Below, piece by piece: positions 1 to 5,594 of a stretch of 5,594 nucleotides of DNA (position 1 is its first letter; each line of letters begins with the position of its first letter). The notes beneath the pieces were generated by a model. That model made no database searches. It was not told the origin of the DNA and saw nothing but the letters and a program-made list of their open reading frames with translations. The DNA comes from an uncultured Eubacteriales bacterium (GTDB lineage: Bacteria > Bacillota > Clostridia > Oscillospirales > UMGS1783), in assembly GCA_900555065.1 (NCBI GenBank), contig USJY01000113.1:1-5594 (forward strand), written 5' to 3'. The translations under genes were made by a program, and so were the position numbers.

Positions 1-2
1 AC

Positions 3-74
3 ATCAACGTTGGACCGAGCTATGCCAGCTCCAGCGCCGATACAGTCTGCGCGACCTTTAAGCCGCAGTCATAA
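3..74 (+). CDS. C-terminal end of an unidentified protein (partial)
   Basis: The frame beginning at position 3 is open to a TAA at 72-74 and gives 23 residues ending in ADTVCATFKPQS. I do not recognise the family. The case for a gene ending here is positional: a strong + strand intrinsic terminator starts 13 nt after this stop. A second frame, from position 2 to a TAA at 59-61 and ending in RRYSLRDL, would fit the terminator almost as well, so the choice of frame is uncertain. The gene would be convergent with thrC. The beginning of the gene lies outside the window and no function is proposed. Confidence 0.35.
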   Translation: MNVGPSYASSSADTVCATFKPQS

Positions 75-87
75 ATACTTCCGATCC

Positions 88-120
88 GCAAGCGTACAGT
101 TCGCTGTACGCTTGCTTTTT
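88..120 (+). terminator. Intrinsic (rho-independent) terminator
   Basis: A perfect 12-bp stem (88-99 paired with 104-115) closes a TTCG tetraloop at 100-103 and is followed directly by five T at 116-120. It is oriented to stop transcription of the + strand gene ending near 74. On the - strand the same hairpin lies just after the thrC stop, but the bases following it there are not T-rich, so it should work poorly for thrC. Confidence 0.85.
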
Positions 121-130
121 GCAGTTATGA

Positions 131-1621
131 TTAAATATGCAAAAAGGCGTACAGGGCCTGACGCATACGGTCTTTGGAGCAGGTTTCAGGGAACCGGACC
201 GGTTTTGACTGCAAATGGCGAAGCTGCGGCGGGCAGGGCATGCCGGACAGCTCGACAAGACGGTCCAGCTGCTTAACCTCGTCCGCTTCCTCCGCCTCTC
301 CCAGCGCGGACAGGACGCTCGCCGCAAACTTATACGGCGATGCGGTCGAAGCGATCAGCGCAGGCACGCCGTCCGCTGCTGCGGCGGCATAATCTGCGTA
401 TACCTGGACGGCGACCGCCGTGTGCGGGTCGCATACATAGCCGCTGCGCTCGAATTCCCGGCGTATGGCGGATCTGGTACGCGCATCGTCGCAGAAACCG
501 CCGGCAAACAGGCTGCCAAGCGCCTGTTTCGCGCCGTCGGATATCTCATACACGCCGTCCGCCGAGAGCGCCGTCATGCAGCGGCGCACCTCAGCCGTGT
601 CTTCTCCGCACAGGTAATAGAGCATGCGTTCGAGGTTGCTGGAGATGAGGATATCCATAGACGGGGAGATGGTTGTATAAAAATCTCTGCGTCGGTCGTA
701 CACGCCGGTCCTGATAAAGTCGGTCAGAACGTCGTTTGCATTGGAGGCGCACACAAACCTGCGCACCGGCAGGCCCATGCGGCGCGCAAAATAGGCCGCG
801 AGGATATTGCCGAAATTGCCGGTGGGCACGACGATATCCACCTCGTCGCCAAGCGAAATGCGGCCGGCGCGGCAGAGCTTACAGTAGCCGTCGATATAAT
901 ATACGATCTGCGGGACGAGACGGCCCCAGTTGATGGAGTTGGCCGAGGACAGGAAACAGTTTTTGCCGAGCAGGTCCTTCTGTACGTCCGGATCTGCAAA
1001 TATGGCTTTGACACCGGTCTGCGCATCGTCAAAGTTGCCCTCAATGCCGACGGAGCAGACATTGGCGCCGTCCTGTGTAATCATCTGCAGTTTCTGGATG
1101 TTGCTGACCCCGTCCTGGGGATAGAACACCATGATCTTGCTTCCGTCCACGTCGCAGAAGCCCTCCAGCGCGGCCTTGCCCGTATCGCCCGAAGTGGCGA
1201 CCAGAATAACGGCCGTCTTTTCCTCGCCGTTTTTGCGCATGGAGGCGAGCAGCAGGTGCGGCAGGATTTGCAGCGCGACGTCTTTAAACGCGCAGGTCGG
1301 CCCGTGCCACAGCTCGAGCAGGTAACGGCCGCCGTCCAGCGCATGCAGGGGCACGGTGTCGTCACCGCCGAATTTGCCGGCGGCGTAGGCCTTGTCCACG
1401 CAGGATGCGATCTCCTGTTCGGTAAAATCGGTCAGGAACATGCCGAGCACGAGTTTCGCCTTCTGTCTGTAATCGTACTCGATGCAGTCCTGAAGCTGAG
1501 ACCGGGTAAGCGCCGGGATTTCCGATGGAATATACAGGCCGCCGTCGGGAGCCAGGCCCTGCATAATCGCCACCGAGGCGGGGACGGGTTCGCTCTTGCC
1601 GCGCGTGCTGATGTACATCAT
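131..1621 (-). CDS. thrC: Threonine synthase
   Basis: This PLP enzyme converts O-phospho-L-homoserine to L-threonine and phosphate, the last step of threonine synthesis, in the cytoplasm. Numbering from the ATG at 1621 (496 aa), the N-terminus MMYISTRG and the segment APDGGLYIP are typical of the family. HGPTCAFKDVALQ carries the PLP-binding lysine at about residue 113. TSGDTGKAA (about 143-151) and PTGNFGN (266-272) form the cofactor phosphate-binding and substrate loops. NSINWGRL, DPHTAV and STASPYKF follow in the usual order, and the length is normal. The open frame extends four codons further to an ATG at 1633, but AAAGG abuts that ATG directly; counted from 1621 the same purine-rich stretch lies at a usable distance, so 1621 (or the adjacent ATG at 1618) is preferred. 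The gap to the upstream dipeptidase gene shows no convincing promoter and is too short for a T-box leader. thrC may therefore be read from the upstream operon. Confidence 0.97.
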   Translation of the reverse strand: MMYISTRGKSEPVPASVAIMQGLAPDGGLYIPSEIPALTRSQLQDCIEYDYRQKAKLVLGMFLTDFTEQEIASCVDKAYAAGKFGGDDTVPLHALDGGRYLLELWHGPTCAFKDVALQILPHLLLASMRKNGEEKTAVILVATSGDTGKAALEGFCDVDGSKIMVFYPQDGVSNIQKLQMITQDGANVCSVGIEGNFDDAQTGVKAIFADPDVQKDLLGKNCFLSSANSINWGRLVPQIVYYIDGYCKLCRAGRISLGDEVDIVVPTGNFGNILAAYFARRMGLPVRRFVCASNANDVLTDFIRTGVYDRRRDFYTTISPSMDILISSNLERMLYYLCGEDTAEVRRCMTALSADGVYEISDGAKQALGSLFAGGFCDDARTRSAIRREFERSGYVCDPHTAVAVQVYADYAAAAADGVPALIASTASPYKFAASVLSALGEAEEADEVKQLDRLVELSGMPCPPQLRHLQSKPVRFPETCSKDRMRQALYAFLHI

Positions 1622-1716
1622 AGTTCTTCTCATCCTTTATATTGATCTTTCGTATTGTTTCCCTTATCACTCTTGGTGTGAAAACCCAGTTCTAAAAAGC
1701 AAAGGTTACAGCCGGT

Positions 1717-2643
1717 TTATAAAAACCGCTCAAAAAAGCGAAGCGCATTGTTAAAAAACAGATCGTCGATCAGCGTTTGGGAATAGCCCTCGCGCTGCAG
1801 CAGAGCGTACAGCGCGCCCATGCTCTCCAGGCCGCGCACGCCGTCCGGAAGCATATCCACGCCGTCAAAATCGCAGCCGAGGCAGACCTGTTTCTCCCCG
1901 CCCAGCGCCAGTACGCGGTCCAGGTGCGCAAGCACGTCCGCCGCGCGCGACTTTCCTTCGCAGAGAAAGGGCGGATACAGGTTCAGGCCCAGAACTCCGC
2001 CGCGGCGAAAGAGCTCGGTCGCCTGCCAGTCGGCAAGATTGCGCTCGTGCGGGCAAACGGCGGTGAGATTGGAGTGCGAACACAGAAATACGCCGTCGTA
2101 TTGCGTGCATACATCAAAAAAGCTCTCGGCGCACATGTGGGACAGGTCCGGCAACATGCCGAGCGTGCGCATCCGATGCAGTGCGTCCCGCCCGAACCGG
2201 GTGAGCCGGCCGTGGCCGGGCTGACCGCAGGCAAGCTCGTTTTCGCCGTTCCAGGTCAGCGTCACAATACGCACGCCAAGATCGTAAAAGCGGTCGATAT
2301 TCCCATATGTACCGTCGAACACGCCGCCGCCCTCCACCGCCAGAAGGGCCGCCACCCGGCCTGAAGACAGGGACGCCTGGATTTCTGCAGCGCTGCGGCA
2401 CAGGCGGATCGCCTCTGCATTTGCAGACACGTTTTGAAAAAAACGGCTGAGGATGCGCATGGCCCGGACATAGCGGGAGGCGCCGCGCTCCGTGTCCTCT
2501 GTACAGACGGCAAAAACCTGCAGCGTGCCGCCGTATGCGCGCAGCTTTTCAAGGTTTACATGGAGGTCTTGCGCGTGAAGGTCGACGCCCAGCTCGTACA
2601 GCCTGGCGGCAGTGTCACAGTGCAGATCGGCCAGTGAAAACAT
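1717..2643 (-). CDS. Membrane-dipeptidase-family (M19) metallopeptidase, cytoplasmic
   Basis: This 308-residue protein belongs to the amidohydrolase-fold M19 (renal dipeptidase) family, zinc enzymes that cleave dipeptides. The metal-binding signatures appear in order: DLHCDT (H8, D10), EGG with E104, DLSH with H169, CSHSN with H190, and GCDFDG with D258. LTWNGENELACG at 128-139 fills the family's LTxN region, and FNNALRFFE at 297-305 is the usual C-terminal signature. There is no signal peptide, so it should act in the cytoplasm, probably on dipeptides from uptake or protein turnover; the true substrate cannot be read from sequence. The ATG at 2643 was chosen because the motif DLHCDT normally sits within the first dozen residues; the open frame upstream overlaps yraN and is arginine/serine-rich shadow. 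It begins 1 nt after the yraN stop and has only a weak ribosome binding site, which suggests coupled translation. Confidence 0.93.
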   Translation of the reverse strand: MFSLADLHCDTAARLYELGVDLHAQDLHVNLEKLRAYGGTLQVFAVCTEDTERGASRYVRAMRILSRFFQNVSANAEAIRLCRSAAEIQASLSSGRVAALLAVEGGGVFDGTYGNIDRFYDLGVRIVTLTWNGENELACGQPGHGRLTRFGRDALHRMRTLGMLPDLSHMCAESFFDVCTQYDGVFLCSHSNLTAVCPHERNLADWQATELFRRGGVLGLNLYPPFLCEGKSRAADVLAHLDRVLALGGEKQVCLGCDFDGVDMLPDGVRGLESMGALYALLQREGYSQTLIDDLFFNNALRFFERFL

Positions 2644-2644
2644 T

Positions 2645-3004
2645 TTACCACGCCCCAAACGCGTTGTCGAGGATGGTCCAGTCCGCAACCCGGCCGCCGT
2701 GCAGCGTGAGCTCCACCACGTCGAACCGCGGCTGTTTTTGGCTCGGATTCTGCATGAGATAGTGCTCGGCGCTGCGGATGATCCGCCGCTGCTTCTGCGG
2801 CGTGACCGCCTCGCGGGGAAGATAGGCGCTCGACAGGTCCCGCGCCTTGACTTCCGCAAAGACAATATATTCGGCGTTTTCGCAGATGATGTCTATTTCC
2901 CCGAAGCGGCAGGCGTAGTTGCAGGCGGCGACGGCGTATCCGGCCTTTCTGTAGAGCGCCGCGGCGAATCGCTCGCCGGCGGCGCCGACGTCGCGCCGGG
3001 TCAT
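2645..3004 (-). CDS. yraN: UPF0102 / YraN family nuclease-like protein
   Basis: The 119-residue product matches the small, widely conserved YraN family, which has a predicted restriction-endonuclease-like fold and an unsettled cellular role (links to DNA repair or recombination are proposed for relatives). Visible motifs are GAAGERFAAALYRKAGY (8-23), GEIDII (35-40), FAEVKAR (49-55) and RFDVVEL (93-99). E36, D38, E51 and K53 make up the acidic-plus-lysine pattern of such folds. The ATG at 3004 overlaps the rnhB stop as ATGA, and the family's GAAGE motif follows at once; an open extension to 3055 lies inside rnhB and is not needed. The gene follows rnhB as in many Firmicutes. The product ends in a tryptophan immediately before TAA, one nucleotide before the dipeptidase start. 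Confidence 0.93.
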   Translation of the reverse strand: MTRRDVGAAGERFAAALYRKAGYAVAACNYACRFGEIDIICENAEYIVFAEVKARDLSSAYLPREAVTPQKQRRIIRSAEHYLMQNPSQKQPRFDVVELTLHGGRVADWTILDNAFGAW

Positions 3005-3627
3005 GCGGAATCGCCCAGGATCTTGCGCAGAAAACTGCGCCGGTATATCTCGCACGGACCGTATGCACGCAGCAACCGGATGTGCTCGGCGGTGGGATAG
3101 CCCTTGTGCGTTTCCAGCCGGTACATGGGATATTGCTCGGCAAGCCTGCGCATGAGGCGGTCGCGGCTGACCTTGGCGAGAACCGATGCGGCGGCGACGC
3201 TCATGCTTTTGCCGTCGCCTTTGACGATACAGAGGGCGTTATAATCGATCCCCTTTTTGCAGTTGCCGTCGATCAGGGCGATATCAGGCGCGGGCGAGAG
3301 CTGCGATATGGCCCGGTTCATGGCGAGCATAGTTGCGTTGAGAATATTATACGCGTCGATTTCCTCGGGCGACGCATAGGCCACGCCGTAACTTATGCAG
3401 GACGCGCATATCTCGCCGTACAGCTTTTCCCGCTTTGACTCCGACAGCTTTTTCGAGTCGTTCAGGCCCTGGATAGACAGCCCGGACGGAAGGATTACAG
3501 CGGCGGCACAGACGGGCCCGCACAGCGGGCCGCGCCCGGCTTCGTCCACGCCGCATACGACCGCATGGCCTTCGGCATGGCACTGATCCTCATACGCGTA
3601 ATCAGGGCATGGTTTCGGCGTCTGCAT
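3001..3627 (-). CDS. rnhB: Ribonuclease HII
   Basis: RNase HII cleaves the RNA strand of RNA-DNA hybrids and starts removal of single ribonucleotides built into DNA. The 208-residue product shows GVDEAGRGPLCGPV with catalytic D28 and E29 and the GRG motif (31-33). LIDGN carries D120, and KGDGKSMSVAAASVLAKV carries D138, completing the family's acidic metal site with the expected spacing. LNDSKKLS (55-62) and ETHKGYPTAEH (172-182) are further family blocks. The start at 3627 was chosen over an upstream ATG at 3759 because GGGAGG lies 9 nt before it and because the extension is alanine/arginine-rich shadow of rbgA. It overlaps the 3' end of rbgA by 26 nt, and its stop overlaps the yraN start. 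Ten cysteines in 208 residues suggest an anaerobic, reducing cytoplasm. Confidence 0.97.
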   Translation of the reverse strand: MQTPKPCPDYAYEDQCHAEGHAVVCGVDEAGRGPLCGPVCAAAVILPSGLSIQGLNDSKKLSESKREKLYGEICASCISYGVAYASPEEIDAYNILNATMLAMNRAISQLSPAPDIALIDGNCKKGIDYNALCIVKGDGKSMSVAAASVLAKVSRDRLMRRLAEQYPMYRLETHKGYPTAEHIRLLRAYGPCEIYRRSFLRKILGDSA

Positions 3628-4501
3628 TCGGTACGTCCTCCCACGTGATCGCGCCGAGCCGTCCGGCGCGGTATTCGTCCAGAAACACTTCTGCGGCGCG
3701 CTCCGTGTCGGCCGCGCCGCCGCGGCGGACAAAGCCGCGGGCGCGGGCGAGCGCATCAAGCAGATCGGGACCGTTCAGGCCCTGCGTATCCTGAAGGCCG
3801 TACCGACCGGCCAGCGCCTGCGGGTACCGCTCGTTCATTCGTTCGATGAGAAACTGCGCGATATATTCCGTATCGTGAATTCTGTCCCGGATGGCGCCGG
3901 TGGCGCAGAGAAGCAGGCCCTGGCGTTCCGTTTCTATTTTCGGCCATAGGATCCCCGGCGTGTCGAGCAGTTCCAGGTCGGCGGCGCCTGCGACCGTGAC
4001 CCACTGCTTTCCGCGCGTCACGCCGGGACGGTCCTGCGCTGCGGCCGCTTTTCGGCCGGCGATTGCGTTGATAAATGTGGACTTGCCCACATTGGGGATG
4101 CCGGTGACCATGACGCGCACTTTTTTGGAGACGATCCCCTTCGCCTCCCGGCGGGCCAGGATATCGGCCGCCGCCAGGCGGCAGACTTTGGCGAACTGCG
4201 CCGTCACGCCCCGGGCGCGCGCATTGCTCAGCATGGCAAAGCTGCCCGACTCGCGGTACCAGGCAAGCCAACGCTTGTTCAGCTCGGGGTCGGCAAGGTC
4301 GCTCTTGTTCATGATAAGCACACGGGGCTTGCCGCCCACCCAGCCGTCCAGTTCGGGGTTGCGGCTGGAAACGGGAATGCGCGCGTCGAGCATCTCGCAA
4401 ACGACGTCGCATAGCTTTATGTTTTCCGTGATCAGGCGCCGGGTCTTGGACATATGGCCGGGAAACCAGTTGATCCCGTGCGCTTCGCGCTCCCCCGTCA
4501 T
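3602..4501 (-). CDS. rbgA: Ribosome biogenesis GTPase RbgA (YlqF)
   Basis: RbgA is a circularly permuted GTPase needed for late maturation of the large ribosomal subunit. In the 299-residue product the G motifs come in the permuted order: G4 NKSD (65-68), a G5-like SNARA (92-96), the P-loop GIPNVGKST (134-142), a G2 region PGVTRGKQW (159-167) and G3 DTPG (180-183). The N-terminal INWFPGHMSKTRR (10-22) contains the conserved histidine (H16) placed in catalysis in the Bacillus protein. The C-terminal part (about 205-299) fits the family's rRNA-binding domain. The ATG at 4501 overlaps the lepB stop as ATGA. It gives an N-terminus several residues longer than the usual start just before the WFPGHM motif, but no other start codon lies between. 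Its neighbour of origin, rplS, also serves the large subunit. Confidence 0.97.
   Translation of the reverse strand: MTGEREAHGINWFPGHMSKTRRLITENIKLCDVVCEMLDARIPVSSRNPELDGWVGGKPRVLIMNKSDLADPELNKRWLAWYRESGSFAMLSNARARGVTAQFAKVCRLAAADILARREAKGIVSKKVRVMVTGIPNVGKSTFINAIAGRKAAAAQDRPGVTRGKQWVTVAGAADLELLDTPGILWPKIETERQGLLLCATGAIRDRIHDTEYIAQFLIERMNERYPQALAGRYGLQDTQGLNGPDLLDALARARGFVRRGGAADTERAAEVFLDEYRAGRLGAITWEDVPNADAETMP
3637..3642 (-). promoter_or_regulatory. Ribosome binding site of rnhB
   Basis: GGGAGG on the - strand ends 9 nt before the ATG at 3627. It lies inside the 3' coding end of rbgA and decides the rnhB start against the longer open frame. Confidence 0.75.
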
Positions 4502-5295
4502 TTCACCACACCGATGGAACGGAATGGGAAGAGGCGGAACACGGCCTGGCCGATGATGTGGCGGCTATCGACTGAACCGACCTGCTCAAAGCGGCTGTCC
4601 ACTGAGTGATTGCGGTTGTCCCCCATAAAGAATACGTGATCTTCAGGCACGGTGTAGGGAAAACGCGTGCTGCTGTACCAGTAAAAATCCTGCATCTGTT
4701 CGTTGATATACGGCTCTTCGATAAGCTGTCCGTCCACAAGGAGCTGTTTCTTTTCCAGATCGAAATCCACCGTCTGCCCCTCTAGCGCGATAATGCGCTT
4801 GATATACGGTTCGCTCTGGCCTGGAACGGCGACGACGATCACGTCGCCCACCTCAGGCGTGTACATGAAATTTGTGACGACGACGCGGTCGCCGTCGAGC
4901 AATGTGGGCGTCATCGACGGGCCGTTGATGGACACGACGCGGCAGACAAAGGAAAATACGAGTACGACGATGACAAGCGCGACCGAGAGCATCTCAATCC
5001 ACTCGAACAGCTCAACTACCGCGCCTTTTTTCGGCCGGGCCTTACGCGGGTTAAGCGCCTGCTCAAAATCGAGGCCAGAATAAGTCCGCTGTCCGTCCTG
5101 CTGCGGCGCGGGCTCATAAGCGGGTGCGGAGCCGACGTGCACGGACGTATTCGCGGGGTCGTGCGCAGACGCGTCCGGCAAATCGTGTGCGGACGCGAAA
5201 TTGTGATGCGCGGCTGTATTGGCGGGGTCGTGCGCGGACGCGTTCTCAGGATCTCGCGCGGGACCGTGCGCGTTATAAGGCGTCTGCCCGTCCAT
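4498..5295 (-). CDS. lepB: Signal peptidase I with repetitive N-terminal extension
   Basis: Signal peptidase I is a membrane serine protease that removes signal peptides from exported proteins. A single membrane segment lies at about 102-119. It is followed by NGPSMTPTL with nucleophile S127, the segment GDRVVV (135-140), YIKRIIALEGQ with general-base lysine K166, and MGDNRNHSVDSR (224-235), all in the Ser/Lys type I order. The catalytic part matches the short Gram-positive form. The first 95 or so residues are an added cytoplasmic tail: residues 1-64 are rich in Ala, His, Asp, Pro and Asn with repeated SAHD units, and a basic stretch (RKARPKK, 84-90) precedes the membrane. The ATG at 5295 has a strong GGGAGGG site 6 nt upstream, so the tail is probably translated. 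The gene leads a coupled operon and lies just after the rplS terminator. Confidence 0.96.
   Translation of the reverse strand: MDGQTPYNAHGPARDPENASAHDPANTAAHHNFASAHDLPDASAHDPANTSVHVGSAPAYEPAPQQDGQRTYSGLDFEQALNPRKARPKKGAVVELFEWIEMLSVALVIVVLVFSFVCRVVSINGPSMTPTLLDGDRVVVTNFMYTPEVGDVIVVAVPGQSEPYIKRIIALEGQTVDFDLEKKQLLVDGQLIEEPYINEQMQDFYWYSSTRFPYTVPEDHVFFMGDNRNHSVDSRFEQVGSVDSRHIIGQAVFRLFPFRSIGVVK
5147..5243 (-). repeat. In-frame direct repeat coding the LepB N-terminal tail
   Basis: Two 28-nt copies at 5147-5174 and 5216-5243 match at 26 of 28 positions and are offset by 69 nt, exactly 23 codons. They encode DASAHDPANTS (41-51) and NASAHDPANTA (18-28) of LepB. Between them lies a diverged third unit, FASAHDLPD (33-41). 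The multiple-of-three offset and conserved reading fit an in-frame duplication within the gene. Confidence 0.85.
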
Positions 5296-5301
5296 AAATA
5301 T

Positions 5302-5308
5302 CCCTCCC
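5302..5308 (-). promoter_or_regulatory. Ribosome binding site of lepB
   Basis: GGGAGGG on the - strand sits 6 nt before the ATG at 5295. It supports the long N-terminal form of LepB over a start nearer the membrane segment. Confidence 0.8.
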
Positions 5309-5325
5309 GGCGGCGGTTTGTATGC

Positions 5326-5349
5326 AAAAAAGGGAGACCTTCGTCCCCC
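5326..5349 (-). terminator. Intrinsic terminator after rplS
   Basis: Read on the - strand, GGGGGAC (5349-5343) pairs with GTCTCCC (5338-5332) around a four-base loop, with one G-T wobble, and is followed by six T (5331-5326). It begins 7 nt after the rplS stop codon. It ends about 30 nt before the lepB start, leaving no room for a separate lepB promoter downstream of it. It therefore probably acts as a partial terminator that sets lepB-operon expression below rplS. Confidence 0.8.
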
Positions 5350-5356
5350 TTCTCGC

Positions 5357-5443
5357 CTATATCTTCTCTTTGACTTTCGCGGCCTTGCCGACCCGGTCTC
5401 TGAGGTAGTAGAGCTTCGCCCTGCGGACTTTGCCGCGGCGGAT
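5357..5443 (-). CDS. rplS: 50S ribosomal protein L19, C-terminal fragment
   Basis: The - strand frame ending at TAG 5357-5359 reads [16 protein letters not shown] followed by [11 protein letters not shown], the highly conserved C-terminus of ribosomal protein L19 (large-subunit protein near the 30S-50S interface). The match is clear from the stop back to the arginine pair at 5435-5440. Upstream of that the frame stays open but reads [10 protein letters not shown], which does not fit the family's usual approach to RRGK well. About three quarters of the gene is missing, with no start in the window. Position directly before lepB is the conserved Clostridia order, so this end is in its native context; the missing part was lost at the join described separately. 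Confidence 0.9.
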   Translation of the reverse strand: MRRGKVRRAKLYYLRDRVGKAAKVKEKI

Positions 5444-5465
5444 ATGGATACTGCGGTGGCTGTGA
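5435..5465. other. Sequence junction between rplS and selD 3' ends
   Basis: Recognisable L19 coding (- strand) stops at about 5440 and recognisable SelD-like coding (+ strand) runs from about 5441-5465. The two gene ends face each other tail to tail with both genes cut. By hand count 5441-5594 is about 40% GC (61 of 154), clearly lower than the - strand gene block. The exact breakpoint cannot be fixed from one sequence because the short GCGGCGGAT stretch can be read in either gene. Confidence 0.7.
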
Positions 5466-5512
5466 TCGGAGATGTAAAAGAAAAAAGTGATAAATTGATT
5501 CGCTTGGTATAA
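5441..5512 (+). CDS. selD: Selenide, water dikinase, C-terminal fragment (probable)
   Basis: The + strand frame ending at TAA 5510-5512 reads [23 protein letters not shown]. The pattern AVIGxV, then a charged turn, then a short hydrophobic end resembles the C-terminus of SelD, the enzyme that makes selenophosphate from selenide and ATP. The stop lies 14 nt before selA, and selD directly upstream of selA is a common clostridial arrangement. The identification rests on only about 23 residues plus context. Other enzymes of the AIR-synthase-like fold end in a similar way, so it is probable rather than certain. Codons in the last half are AT-rich, unlike the genes to the left. Confidence 0.6.
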   Translation, partial: DMDTAVAVIGDVKEKSDKLIRLV

Positions 5513-5520
5513 GAGAGGAA
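5513..5520 (+). promoter_or_regulatory. Ribosome binding site of selA
   Basis: GAGAGGAA falls between the selD-like stop and selA, with the AGGA core 7 nt before the ATG at 5527. An earlier ATG at 5520 runs into a stop after four codons, so 5527 is the start. Confidence 0.7.
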
Positions 5521-5526
5521 TGAAGA

Positions 5527-5594
5527 ATGAATAAAAATGTGTATTACCGGAAGATTCCTAAGGTAGATATCCTGCTGGAAGACGAGAGGATCCG
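5527..5594 (+). CDS. selA: L-seryl-tRNA(Sec) selenium transferase, N-terminal fragment
   Basis: The frame from ATG 5527 is open to the window edge and gives 22 complete codons ending in [13 protein letters not shown]. The [16 protein letters not shown] pattern is the usual N-terminus of clostridial SelA, the PLP enzyme that converts seryl-tRNA(Sec) to selenocysteinyl-tRNA(Sec) using selenophosphate. A good ribosome binding site precedes it, and the selD-like upstream gene would supply its substrate. Only the N-terminal helix is present; the PLP lysine and the rest lie outside the window. Base composition is lower in GC than the - strand block. Confidence 0.8.
   Translation, partial: MNKNVYYRKIPKVDILLEDERI

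Noticed and set aside
215..1645. A 476-codon open frame on the + strand lying across all of thrC
   Set aside because: It is an antisense shadow of thrC caused by GC-rich codons. Its translation is rich in Arg, His, Ala and Gly with no recognisable motif, whereas thrC carries every family signature.
1634..1716. Possible thrC promoter, T-box or leader peptide in the dipeptidase-thrC gap
   Set aside because: No -35/-10 pair with acceptable spacing was found, and the gap is far too short for a T-box leader.
1713..1728. Perfect 6-bp inverted repeat over the dipeptidase stop codon, considered as a terminator
   Set aside because: The stem is short and mostly A-T, and no T tract follows directly on the - strand, so termination before thrC is not supported.
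1777..2364. A 195-codon + strand open frame opposite the dipeptidase gene
   Set aside because: It is a codon-bias shadow; the - strand frame has all M19 metal-binding motifs.
3891..4556. A 221-codon + strand open frame opposite rbgA
   Set aside because: It is low-complexity in Ser, Arg and Pro without motifs, while the opposite strand encodes a complete GTPase.
5318..5512. A 64-codon + strand open frame read as one small protein
   Set aside because: Its first part is antisense to the rplS end and its terminator; only the last 23 or so codons look real, as the end of a selD-like gene.
5588..5593. BamHI site (GGATCC) one base from the window end, considered as a sign of a cloning boundary
   Set aside because: It lies in frame within conserved selA coding sequence, and a single six-base site is weak evidence.

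Overview
The window reads as a piece of a fairly GC-rich (around 60% by eye) anaerobic Firmicute, probably a member of the Clostridia, joined near its right end to a short, more AT-rich piece. The lineage is inferred from the gene order rplS-lepB-rbgA-rnhB-yraN, the Gram-positive type signal peptidase with one membrane segment, the RbgA-type ribosome-assembly GTPase and the many cysteines in cytoplasmic enzymes. No genus can be named from this sequence.

Layout from left to right. Positions 1-74 hold the last codons of an unidentified + strand gene. It is followed by a near-ideal intrinsic terminator at 88-120. Everything from 131 to about 5440 is on the - strand, so transcription there runs right to left. 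In that direction the order is: the last codons of rplS (ribosomal protein L19), an intrinsic terminator, lepB (signal peptidase I with a repeat-rich N-terminal extension), rbgA/ylqF, rnhB (RNase HII), yraN (UPF0102), a cytoplasmic M19-family dipeptidase and, after an 82-94 nt gap, thrC (threonine synthase). From lepB to the dipeptidase the genes overlap by 4 nt, 26 nt and 4 nt, then are separated by 1 nt, which is the signature of one translationally coupled operon. Positions 5441-5594 return to the + strand with the last codons of a probable selD and the first 22 codons of selA, both selenium-metabolism genes.

The operon combines housekeeping jobs: ribosome subunit maturation (L19, RbgA), protein export (LepB), removal of RNA from DNA (RNase HII), a nuclease-like protein of unclear role (YraN) and peptide breakdown. 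Threonine synthase closes the block and converges on the terminated + strand gene at the left edge.

The feature most worth a second look is the join at about 5435-5465. There the C-terminal coding end of rplS meets the C-terminal coding end of selD tail to tail, and base composition falls to about 40% GC. A chimeric assembly or clone is the simplest explanation; a real rearrangement is possible. I found no CRISPR array, mobile element, RNA gene or evident novel system. No stretch over 300 bases lacks a gene.
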